From positions 62,001-126,000 of the forward strand of contig JAIVFI010000032.1 in assembly GCA_025558095.1 (NCBI GenBank): a stretch of 64,000 nt of DNA, in the 5' to 3' direction. Position numbers and translations under genes: made by a program. The notes under the pieces were generated by a model. That model made no database searches and was not told where the DNA came from. It saw only the letters and a program-made list of their open reading frames with translations. Shown piece after piece: positions 21,311 to 30,872 of this stretch (within the stretch, counting starts at the first letter, position 1; each line of letters begins with the position of its first letter). Source of the stretch: Hyaloraphidium curvatum (taxonomy: Eukaryota > Monoblepharomycota > Hyaloraphidiomycetes > Hyaloraphidiales > Hyaloraphidiaceae).

Positions 21311-23222
21311 ATGAGCGGCAAAGGACGCAAAGTCTACGTCATTGGGGTCGGAATGACCAAGTTCGAAAGTTGGTCTCGGCGGAGGGCGGGGGACGGGACC
21401 GAGTTGGCCGCCACGGCGGGGGCAGCCCAACGGTTGAACCAAGCCCGCACGGAGTCCGCTGCGGCGTGTTTCTCGGTCCCGGCAAAGCAGACAACAACAC
21501 TGGAGCATGCTCTGACCGCGATTCGCTGCCGCAGAGCCCGGGAGACGCAAGGGTTTTGACTATCAGGACTTCGCCAAGGAGGCCGGAGTCAAGGCCCTCC
21601 TGGACGCCGGGCTGACCTTTGACGCCATCGAGATGTGCGCTGTTGGCTACTGCTACGGGGACTCTACGTGCGGGCAGCGTGCGGTGCGTTGGGACGCTTC
21701 TTGCGTCTGGACGTCTTCTCATTACGCACCCTGTCGACTTCCTGCCCCTCCAACTCATCCAGGCCTACCAGCTCGGCATGACCGGCATTCCGATCATGAA
21801 CGTCAACAACAACTGCAGCACCGGCTCGACCGCCATGTACCTCGGGCGGCAGAGCATCGAGGGCGGGCTGTACGACTGCGTCATGGCGCTGGGCTTCGAG
21901 AAGATGTTCACGGGCTCGCTCAAGAGGTGCGGCGGCGCCGCGGTCCCATTCGGCTGTGGCTGACGGTAAACGCTTCGCAGCTTCTTTGAGGACCGCACCA
22001 ACCCCGGCGACTGGAGGCGCAACCTGATGAAGGACCGCCGCGGCATCGACCCCAAGGCGCCGCCCGCCGCCCAGACGTTCGGTGATGCAGTCGGGCGCCG
22101 CCTAAAGGACCCCACTAACGCCTTGCGCCGCGGCCAGGCAACGCCGGCATCGAGTACTGCGAGCGCTTCGGCGCCACCGCCGAGCACATGGCCAAGATTG
22201 GGGAGAAGAACCACCGTCACTCTGCTCTGAACCCCTACTCGCAATTTCAGGACGTGCACACGCTCGACGAGATCAAGTCGTCGCGCAAGGTGTTCGGTCC
22301 TCTTACCGTGCTGCAGGTTGGTGCTCTGCCGCGAGTTCTGCGGGTTGTTCCTCAACTAAATCCGCCCGATCTCCTCGATAGTGCTGCCCCACGTCCGACG
22401 GCGCGGGTGCGTGCATCCTCGCCTCGGAGGAGTTCGTCAAGGCGCACGGGCTCGAGCCTCAGGCCATCGAGATCGTCGCCCAGGTGCTCGCCACCGACTC
22501 GGCCGACCCGGTCAAGACCAAGTCGTCCATGGACACGGCCGGCTTCCAGATGACCAAGCGCGCGGCGGCGGACGCCTACAGGATCGCCGGCATCTCGGCC
22601 GCCGATGTCGGCGTGGTCGAGCTGCACGACTGCTTCTCGGCCAACGAGCTGGTCACGTACGACGCGCTGCAGCTGTGCAAGCCCGGCGAGGCGCACAAGC
22701 TGGTGGACAGCGGCAACACGACGTTCGGCGGGGCCGGGCCGATCGTCAACCCGTCGGGCGGGCTCATCTCCAAGGGGTGCGTTCATCCGGTTGGTTCCGA
22801 CTGGTGCTGAGTTGGGCTGACCGCTCGAGCGCAGGCACCCGCTCGGTGCGACCGGTCTCGCCCAGGTCTGCGAGCTGACCTGGCAGCTCCGCGGCTGGGC
22901 CGGCAAGAGGCAGAGTGGGTCCTCCGCCGCCCTTTGCCCGTTCCCGTCTGACCTTCCCGCCTTTGCCCCAGTCCCCAACCTCAAGTACGCCATGGCGCAC
23001 AACGTCGGCCTCGGCGGCGCCGTCGTCGTCACCATCCTTCGCAAGGGCTTCCCCGACGCCAAGCCCAAGCCCGGGTACCAGTCCCCGCTGGAGCGCTTCA
23101 AGTACAACCCCGCCGTTGAAGCCCGGATGCTCGCCGAGGGCGATTTGGAGAAGGTTGTGGCCAAGGTCGGCGGGCTCAAGGCCGACGCGGACGGGCTGGG
23201 GCTCGTGGTTCCCAAGCTCTGA
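21311..23222 (+). CDS. SCP-X type peroxisomal 3-ketoacyl-CoA thiolase
   Basis: The thiolase half of sterol carrier protein X cleaves 3-ketoacyl-CoA, including branched or sterol side-chain substrates, in peroxisomes. Motifs: start [19 protein letters not shown], the nucleophile in [28 protein letters not shown] and [11 protein letters not shown]. At least eight exons are needed; exon 1 is 21311-21368, followed by a long 166-nt intron whose splicing restores the [18 protein letters not shown] stretch. Two introns (donors at 21369 and 22317) use GTTGGT. No SCP2 sterol-binding domain follows, so it is a stand-alone thiolase. The last three residues, PKL, are a plausible PTS1 variant. Confidence 0.87.
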
Positions 23223-23452
23223 AGGCCGAAATGACCCAGTGGTGTACTGTCGAACAAAGTGCCGACTAAAATACGTCTGAACGAGCAGTCGAACAACGAT
23301 CGGCATCGATTATGCTGGTACATAGCTCCGGCCCCGCGGTCGTTCAACGCCACCCCACTTTACTCCCCACTACTTCCCACGTCCCCAACCGTTCGCAATA
23401 AGGGTGTCCGACTGATAAGGTATACAGGATGCGGCGGTTCGCACCCTCGCGC

Positions 23453-24599
23453 TCAGGGCGCGGCGGCAGGCACGGGCAGGTATTCGCCGTCGACGAGGCA
23501 GCCGTACCCGCAGCACAGGGTGCGCCAGGTGTCGGGGTATGTCGTCTGGACCTGGGCAAGGTACTCGCAGACGTCCCACAGGGGGTAGTACGGCTTGCCC
23601 CTGCGGGCGGGGTCAGTTTCGGACCGAAAGGGGCGCGAAGAGGGCGGACGGACCAGTATTTCCCGCAGAGCAGCACGTCGGCACGGCAGTAGCCCAGCTC
23701 GGGGTCGTAGACGGTGCCGTTGGCGTTGCAGTTGATGCGGCCCTCGGGGTAGATCTGGGGGATGCGGGTGCAGTCGCCCGTGACCGGTGGGGGCGGTGGC
23801 GGCGGTGGGGGGCGCGGGGCGACGGTGGTGGTCCGGGTGCGGGTGCGGGTGCGGGTGGCGGTAGCTAGGAAGGGGATTGATCCGGGATCAGTACGGCCGG
23901 CAAGGAAATCACTCGACGGCACACCCACTGGTCTTCCTGCTGGTCAGCATTGCCGTTGCGGGCTGGATGGGCGGGCTCCCCTGGGGCACGATCGTCATGA
24001 TCGCGAACTCGCCCGTGGCGTTCCGGCCCCAGAAGGTGACGCGGCCGCCGTCCTGGATCGAGATGCGCCGGGTGGGGATGCCCCGCCTCGGCCCGCCGTA
24101 CACGCGCATGTTGAACCAGACCTGGTTGTTGCACCTGAATTCGACCACGCCGGTGCTGACTGCGTGGTCGGAGGGCGGGATCAGGGGGCGACCAGTGCGG
24201 CGGCCCGGGAGACGCACCCATCGAGGCCACGAACGTGCAGCCGGCGGCGCGGAGGGGCTGGCTCAGCAACCGCCACGCCACCCAGCGCCGCGCGCCGTTG
24301 AGCGAGTAGACGATCCGCGGGTCGCCGTTGTCGAGGAGGAACGCCCAGCGGCCGTTGGGCGAGCCGAATCCGTCCAGAAGCGTGCGCTGGCCGGCGGCCG
24401 GAGAGTTGACCGACGCGCACAGCGGGCGGCCGGCGACAAAGTTGGCCGCGGCGACGCAGCCGGCCTGGCGCGCCCCGACGGCGTGGGAGTCGTCGGCGCC
24501 GCCCTCGAAAAGGGGCTCCTCGGCCGACGCCGCGGCGGCGAACAGCACGAGGGCCAGCGCCGCCGCGAAAAGGCGCATCAGAAACGCGCGCTCGCGCAT
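23453..24599 (-). CDS. Secreted cysteine-rich protein with Arg/Thr-Pro linker
   Basis: I do not recognise the family. A clear signal peptide (MRLFAAALALVLFAAAASA) follows the start; Met 24599 or 24578 may be used. Four exons join in frame: 24599-24218, 24159-23929, 23864-23654, 23600-23453 (323 aa). The first region carries several Cys and WVAWRLLSQPL; the second resembles a beta-rich domain (VEFRCNNQVWFNMRVYGG, then GRVTFWGRNATGEF). An (RT)n plus polyproline linker separates a C-terminal module with about eight Cys (GYCRADVLLCGKYW, then LCCGYGCLVDGEY). The layout is that of an extracellular domain-linker-domain protein, possibly a wall or carbohydrate binder, but that is inference. Confidence 0.65.
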
Positions 24600-25009
24600 G
24601 GTTTTTTCGGCGGGATTCCGCCGGTACGGAGGTGGGAGTAGAGCAAATGAAGTTCAGGTCTGTCGAGTCAGCCAAAGCGGGTCCGCAGTGGGTCGCCCGC
24701 CGCCCTCCGCCACATCCCCGCCACCCGAAAGCAAATGGGGACACACCGGGACGTCGTCAATGTCTCCCGCCTAGTGGGTTGGCGAACGCATGATCGATGG
24801 GTATCGTTCCCCAACGCGTGGCCAGTACAGCCAGGGGACCACAGACGTTCCCCGCCGCGGAGCGGAAGATCCCGTGCCAATTGGCGCCAATCGGTCAAAC
24901 GGTCCATTGCGGCCCCACAACCGGGCCCCGATCCATCCGGACCATCCGAAAGCACATCCAACACCCGCATCCACCCCCCGTCTTCCCGCCCGCCCCCTTT
25001 CCCCTCCCT
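24600..25009. other. Intergenic region with CCAAT/TTGGCGCCAA palindrome
   Basis: The promoter of the secreted-protein gene should lie here. At 24877-24894 the sequence CCAATTGGCGCCAATCGG contains the perfect 10-bp palindrome TTGGCGCCAA flanked by CCAAT boxes in both orientations, about 280 bp upstream of that gene's start. This resembles an E2F-like or CCAAT-binding site. No gene was found. Confidence 0.35.
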
Positions 25010-25717
25010 TCAAAGCCTCGCGCCCCCCTCCTCGGCGTAGAACACCCTCCCCGCGATCCCCTCCGCCTCCCTCACGACCGCCAAGCACCCTCCGATCCCG
25101 CCCTCCCTATCCCCGAGCTCCGCATCCTGCAGCTCGAACAGCGCGACCTCGTGCCGCGCGAGCAGGTCCATCCGCCTGGCGTACCCCCCGGGGGCACCGG
25201 GCGCGGCTTCGTAGCGCCGGCCGAAAGCTGCCAGCCTCGCGTAGAATTCGATGTAGGGCGGCAGGATGTCCTCGTGCTGGCGCATCAGCCCCGCCCACGA
25301 ACGGACGTTGTCTCGCGCCCTGTTCCGGCCCAGCGCCTCGACCTCCTCCTGCGGGGACTCCCGCATGCCGTGGAAAAGGACGAGCGGGCGGACGATCGCG
25401 GCGACGGCGAGCTCCTGCGCCGCGAGGATGCGGAGCTTGCGGAGCACCGAGGGCAGCGCGTACGCAGAGACGTCGGGGAACGCGTGCGCGCGGGAGGCGA
25501 TGTCGAGGAAGTAGTAGTACCCTGCACGACGGAGCGGATGTCAGCCGCTGCGCCCGGCGGGGCAGGAAGCGGGCGCACCCCATCGCTCGGCCTCGTACGC
25601 CTTGAGCAGCTCCGCGGCGTACACGCGCTCGTCGAGCCGCTCGGGCAGCCCGTGCATAGAAAGCAGCGTTGGCTGCGCGCCCGTGGCGGGGTAGGCGGAG
25701 GCCACGGCGGGCTCCAT
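25010..25717 (-). CDS. Unrecognised helical protein, 216 aa
   Basis: Two exons (25717-25579, 25521-25010) join in phase across a 57-nt intron. The protein starts MEPAVASAYPATG and is rich in Ala, Arg, Glu and Leu with an amphipathic helical look (LPSVLRKLRILAAQELAVAA, then LARHEVALFELQDAELGD). No signal peptide, membrane segment or catalytic motif is visible, and I cannot assign a family. The neighbours on the same strand are also lineage-specific. The alternative upstream Met in another frame (25768) gives an Arg-rich product and looks spurious. Confidence 0.5.
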
Positions 25718-26044
25718 CTCGCGGGAGACGGCGGTGGTCGAAGTGGAGGTGCGGCGATCGGGCGATCACCATCCGCAATCCTATCTCGTGCCGATCTCCC
25801 CTTGCAACGGGGCCAAGAATGACCGATCGCGCACCGGCATCGCATGCCCCGCACGTCCATGCACCGCCATCGGCGCTCTTCCCGCCCCCCGCCGGCCCCA
25901 CCCCCTCCCGGACCCCCGCACGCGCATCCGGCCGACGCCTCTTTTTCCGGATGGATATCTACAACCCGCCCCGCAACGGGCGGCGCACTAGCAAGGTATC
26001 GCGTACAATCGGCACGGCAGCACCCCCGACCCCACGCTCCCGCG
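25718..26044. other. Intergenic region
   Basis: This 327-bp GC-rich gap lies between two minus-strand genes and presumably holds the promoter of the 216-aa orphan and the 3' UTR end of the Ecl1-like gene. I see no further gene or motif. Confidence 0.3.
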
Positions 26045-27073
26045 TCACGACCTCCCGTCCAGCAGCAGCAGGCTCCGCAGCACCGCGATCACCCTGTCCA
26101 CGCCGTCCGCGCGGCCGGCGGGCTTGCCGACCACCGGCACCTCCGCCGGCTCCTCGTCCGCGTCGGAATCCGAGTCGCCCGCGGGGGCGTCTGCCTCTGC
26201 GCGCGCGAGGATCGGCGGCGTGATGACGCGCCACCCGCGCATGAGCAGCGCGGGCGCCGACACGGCGAGCTCGTGCGCGTCGAACGGGCTCGCGGCGTCG
26301 GGGATCCATTCCTGCGACGCGCCGGGCGGGAGGTGCTTGCACGGCAGCGGGCTCGGCGGCATGCTCCCGGGGGTCTCGGGGCGGTCCTGCTCGGGGGACG
26401 GGGAGGGCGGGAAGGCGGCGCGCTCGAGGATGTCGACGAAGCGCGGGCGGGGGAGGGGCCGGTGCGCGGATCCCGTTCCCCGGGGGGGCGAGTGCGGGAT
26501 GGGGGCGAGGATGTCCGGGAGCGGGGGGTCCTCGGGGCGCGGGGGGCGCGAGCGCGGCGAGCGGGGGGTGAAGTAGGTGCTCAGCGGGGACGGCTGCCGC
26601 GGGTGGTTCTGCTGCGCCGAGCGGCGGCCGGGCGGCAGGCCGCCGAAGGAGATGGTGCGGCGCGGGCTGGTGGGCCCGGCCTCGTCGCCCGTCTGGAGGA
26701 GCGCGGCCTCGGCGGCGGCAAAGGCGTTGAAGCTGCCCGCGCGGCCGCGGCGCAGGATGGGCGGCGGGGTGTCGGGGCCTTCCATGCGATCGGACTCGCG
26801 GGTCGCGCGCATGCGGCGGGGGGCGGCGGCGGCGAGGCGCGCCTGCGACTCGAGCGAGCGGCACGCGGGGGAGCAGTAAAGCCCGCCCTGTGAAGCCACC
26901 GCGACCAACACCACGGGGCACACCGAGTTAAGGAAGGACAGGGCAAGCAGAGGCAGCAGAGAGGAGGAGCAAGGAGGAAGGGGGAGCGGACGAGTCAGAT
27001 CTCCTCGTTCCCCGTCCCCCGCTGCGCCCACCTGCGTCCGCTTGTCGCACACCAGGCACCAGTCCAGGTCCAT
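26045..27073 (-). CDS. Ecl1-like zinc-binding protein with long proline-rich tail
   Basis: The first 25 residues after splicing, MDLDWCLVCDKRTQ joined to GGLYCSPACRSLESQ, give the C-x2-C plus C-x3-C signature of fungal Ecl1/extender-of-chronological-lifespan proteins, small zinc-responsive regulators in yeasts. Exons are 27073-27032 and 26887-26045, with a 144-nt intron; the upstream extension lacks an ATG. The remaining ~265 residues are Pro/Ser/Arg-rich and disordered, ending in a short hydrophobic segment (GVDRVIAVLRSLLLLDG). Yeast Ecl proteins are ~80-120 aa, so this is a much longer version. The family call rests on the short zinc motif alone. Confidence 0.55.
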   Translation of the reverse strand: MDLDWCLVCDKRTQVGAAGDGERGDLTRPLPLPPCSSSLLPLLALSFLNSVCPVVLVAVASQGGLYCSPACRSLESQARLAAAAPRRMRATRESDRMEGPDTPPPILRRGRAGSFNAFAAAEAALLQTGDEAGPTSPRRTISFGGLPPGRRSAQQNHPRQPSPLSTYFTPRSPRSRPPRPEDPPLPDILAPIPHSPPRGTGSAHRPLPRPRFVDILERAAFPPSPSPEQDRPETPGSMPPSPLPCKHLPPGASQEWIPDAASPFDAHELAVSAPALLMRGWRVITPPILARAEADAPAGDSDSDADEEPAEVPVVGKPAGRADGVDRVIAVLRSLLLLDGRS

Positions 27074-27784
27074 CCCGTCCTCGTCCTCTGCTTCCCGCTG
27101 CACTCAGTCCCCTCCGGTGCCCGCCGTCGTGCCGCGTGCCTGCAGGGGCGGGGTGTTAGTCACCCTCCTCTCGGAACCTCCCGGCCCCACGGGCGTGCCC
27201 GCCGCCGCCGCCCGCCGCGCCCGGCGACGCCCCCACGCCCCGCGGCCCGCGGATCCCCTTTCCCCCGGGCGCCGGGCACCCCGCGCGGCCGGGGGTCGGC
27301 GGGGCGGGCGAGCTGAGGGGCGGCGGGCGGCCCGAGCGCCCCCCGCCGGCGGCCCTGCGGTTCGGCGCGGCCGCACTCCGACAGCCCGCCGGCAGACGGC
27401 GGCGCGGCGGGCAACGGCGGGGGCGGCGGGCTGCGGCGAAACGCACCTTCCTGGAGCTGAGCTTCCGCGCGGTGGGAGACACGCCGCCCCTTGCTGCTCG
27501 GCCGCCGCGGCTCCCCGCGGACACTCGCCTCCGCGCCTCCTTCTCCTTTCCCGCGGCGTGCGGGCGGCGTCCGGAGCGTCGTCGGGGGGTTCGGGAGAAG
27601 GCCCCTGAAGTCGGCGAAGTCGGGGGTCTGGACACGTCCCAAAATGTTCGGGGCGGGGCCGCCCGTCGAGTCACCCCGGACCGATCGATCGCTTTCCCCC
27701 ATGCAGGGCTTCTTTCCGGGTTCTGGAGCGGTGGCTACATCCCTCGGCCTAATTGCATCCGCCCTCCTGCTTTCCCCCGCCCGG
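27074..27784. other. GC-rich intergenic region
   Basis: These 711 bp are extremely C/G-rich and open in several frames on both strands, but every frame is Arg/Pro/Ala/Gly-dominated with no natural start or splice pattern. It should contain the promoter of the Ecl1-like gene. Nothing else is supported. Confidence 0.3.
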
Positions 27785-28336
27785 CTACCAGCGCCCCCCC
27801 GGGTGGCCGATCGGGTATCCCTGCTGCGGGGGTCTCCCGTAGTACCCCCCCTGCGGCCCCTGCGGCGGCCCCGGCGGGCCGGGAGGGCGGGGGTAGTAGT
27901 ACCCCGGTCCCGGCGGCGGCGGGTAGTACGGGTACCCCGGCGGGGGCATGCCGGCGTACGGGTAGCCGGGCGGGGGTCCCATCTGCGGGGGGCCCATCTG
28001 CTGCGGGGGCCAGGGCCCGGGGGCGGGGTACGGTTCCGGCCCGCGGGGCGGCGGGCGGGGCGGCGGCTGCGGCTGCGGCTCGGGCGATCGCGGGCGCGGG
28101 CGGGCGGCGGGGGGCTGCGAGGGCCAGGCGTGGGGGGAGGCGGGGGCGGTGGCGGCACGGGGGGAGGGGTCGATCGGCTGGCGCGGGGGCTCGGTGCGGT
28201 GCGGGGAGATGGGGGAGGGGGGCGAGAAGAAGGGGCGTTCGGGGGGCGGGGGCGGGGGCGGGAGGGGTTCCGGTTCGGGGGAGGAGTCGGGGACGACGAT
28301 GACGCCGTCGTCCGGGACCTGAAGGGCGGGCACCTC

Positions 28337-28372
<36 letters not shown>

Positions 28373-29794
28373 CGCCTCGGCCTCGACCTCCAGCTCCAGC
28401 ACCTCGACCTCGATCTCCGCCTCCCCCTCCGACTCGCCCGCCTCCTCGTCGTGCACCCCGTTGGCCAGCACCTCCGTTTTCGGCCCCCGCACCAGGCGCG
28501 GCAGGTTGTCCACCTCGCCCACCTCGGGCAAGCCCCGCAGCAGCCCGCCGTACGGGCCGACGCGGTCCCACGAGAGCAGCTGCGGCGGCTTGAACCGCCG
28601 CCTGCGCGAGCGGGGGGTCGCCGGCGCGTCGGGGGGCATGAGCAGCGCGACGAGGTCCGGGTCTGCCGCACGTGTGAGGGGGGAGGCGGTCGGGGAACGG
28701 GAGCGGGACCCACCGATCTCCATGCCGGCCTCGACGGCCTCGTCGAACCCCGTGGCCAAGGACTCGGCGGCGGCGGCGATGCGCATCCAGTTGCGCCCGC
28801 GGACGGCGGAGGAATGGACCGCCAGGCGCGCGTCCCTGGCCCCGGTCTTCAAAAGGTCAGCGCGACGAACCGCCCCGCGCCCGCGCTCGCGGCCCACCTT
28901 GACCAGATCCTCGGCCTCCTTGACGCGCACCTCGAACGCCCTCCCGATCCGCTCCACCTCGAGCCTGTACAGGCCCTCGTTGTACCTCGTCCTCCCCTCC
29001 AGCCTCGCGTCCGCCCCGTCCTCCCGCTCCCGCAGCTCCGGATGCCCCCGCCCGCCGTCGATCTGCAGCAGCTCCTCCTCGGCGTCCACGGCCTCGAGCT
29101 CGAACGCCTTCAGGTCCGCGTTCAGCGCCGCGAGGTCCCTGTGCAGCGCGTCGGCGTCGGCCGCCAGCCCGCGGAACAGCCCCGCCAGGTCCGGCGGCAG
29201 GTCTTCCACGGAGCCGGCGGCGTACCGCCCCGGATACATCGCGCGCCATCCGCGGCCCCGGCCCCGGCCGCGGCCGCGCCAGCCGCCCCTGCCGCGCCCG
29301 CGGCCCCTGCCCCGCGCCGGGGACACCGGCCTCGCGCGGGGGGCGTACGACGGGTCCGGCGGGCTCGCGGGGGGGGAGGGCGTGGGCGACGGCGGCCGGG
29401 TGACGCGGATCGAGGGCAGCGGGGAGCGGGGCTCCTTCCTTTGCTCGTGCGCGGGGGCGGGGCGGGGGGGCGAGGGGAGCGGCGGCGGCGCGTGCCGCTG
29501 CGGCGAGGCGGGCGCGCTCTGCGGGGTCATGTGCGGCGGGGGTGCCGGGGGCGGGTAGTCCGCGTAGCCGTAGTAGGCGAAGCCGGGCTGCTGCGCCGGG
29601 TGGGGCGGGCCCTGCGGGGGCGGCGGGTAGCCCGGCCAGCCGCCGTGCGGCCAGCCGTACTGCGCGGCGTGCGGCGGGTACATCTGCTGCATGTGCTGCA
29701 TCTGCTGCGGCGGCGGCTGCTGCGCCGGCCAGCCGGGTGCCGCGTGCGGCGGCCAGCCGGGATGCGGCGGCGGGCGGAAGCCGGGGTCGCCCAT
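27785..29794 (-). CDS. Proline-rich, RG-repeat protein with central coiled region
   Basis: I do not recognise a family. From ATG 29794 the frame encodes 669 residues: a Pro/Gln/His/Met-rich N terminus (QQMQHMQQMYPPHAAQYGW), an Arg/Gly tract (ARGRGRGRGRGGWRGRG) at about residues 175-195, a charged helical stretch of ~120 residues (DLPPDLAGLFRGLAADADAL onward), an acidic (EP)n run, and a Pro/Gly/Tyr-rich C terminus. RG tracts and Tyr/Gly/Pro low complexity are typical of RNA-binding or condensate-forming proteins. A small in-frame intron may lie near 28850-28900 (GTGGGC to GAAG). The frame continues upstream of 29794 without a better ATG. Function is unknown. Confidence 0.5.
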
Positions 29795-30872
29795 CGCGAC
29801 GGATGAGGGCGGGAGAAGGCGCCGGCGGGCGGGGAACGCAGAGTGCCGCGCGCGCGGATGCGGCGCGCCGTGCGGAATTGGATTTCCCGCGGCCTCTAGG
29901 CGTCCGGGGGGGCCGAGAGGGTCGCGCGCATGGGGATCGGGTCGCCGCGGTGGCGCCGCGAAAAATGCGCGCGCACCGCGATGCCCGCGTTCGCAGGAGC
30001 GCGGCGGCGGGGCGGCGGCGCGGGGGAACCGCGGGGAGGTGCGCGCCGAACGGGGGAGAAGAGGCCCGACGAGAGAGTGACGAGGTGCCGCCGTCCTCGC
30101 GCAAGAACCCCCTCGCCGCACAAGGCCACCCCACCCCGCTAATCGCGTTCGGAAAATGCGAGCGTTTATTGGAAGCACTGCTGCAAGGCCGCCGATCGCC
30201 GTCCCCGTGCCCGCCGGGCGTCGCTCGCCGCGGTCGCCGTGCCCTTGCGCCCGCAACCGGCACCGCACCCCAAGGCCGCATCCCCACGCATTTCCCGCCT
30301 CGCCGGACGTCGAAACAAACTCTGGCGTGCTCTTTGCCCCCGTCTTCAAGTGGAAGAGGTCGCCGAACCCCCGATTCTGGAGGGACAAAGTCGACTGGGT
30401 CCAGTCCAGGTTCCGCGGCTCCAGCCACCGACGGACCGCCACCGGTGCTTCAGTCCCAATCCGGGGTTCCGTCATTCGAGAAACGATATGATCAGCAGCA
30501 CTGTCCACCACACAGCCCGCGCGGATGGATCCCGATTCGGACCCGGGCTGTGGGCACGTTTGCGGGTCCTCGAGCGGAAGTTCGGGTTGGCCGGCCAAGC
30601 CGCGCGTGGACCCTTGGCGCTCCGGCCGCGGGCGAAAATCCGCACGATGGCCCGGTAACGACAGAAGCGATACGTTTTTCGATGGATGGCGGATTTCGGA
30701 AGCCCGTGGCGGCCACCATCTGCCCAATTGCTTCGGAGGGGATCGGCATCGACGCCGGCTGTCAAGCCTTGTTCGGGGACACAATGCCGATTGCGTTTTC
30801 GAGGCCTTTTTTCGCTTCGCATCATCTTTCTGCATCGCACGCCACGTCGGGCCCTTACGGCATAGATACACT
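29795..30872. other. Long intergenic region
   Basis: Just over 1 kb lies between two minus-strand genes. The left ~350 bp is GC-rich and probably promoter and 5' UTR for the Pro/RG-rich gene. Positions 30150-30870 are less GC-rich and contain short overlapping frames on both strands without start, splice or family support. No tRNA or repeat was seen. Confidence 0.3.

Noticed and set aside
27491-29806. 771-codon plus-strand open frame
   Set aside because: Antisense to the Pro/RG-rich gene; long frames arise on both strands of such low-complexity GC-rich DNA. The minus frame was preferred because it has an ATG and a structured central region, but certainty is moderate.
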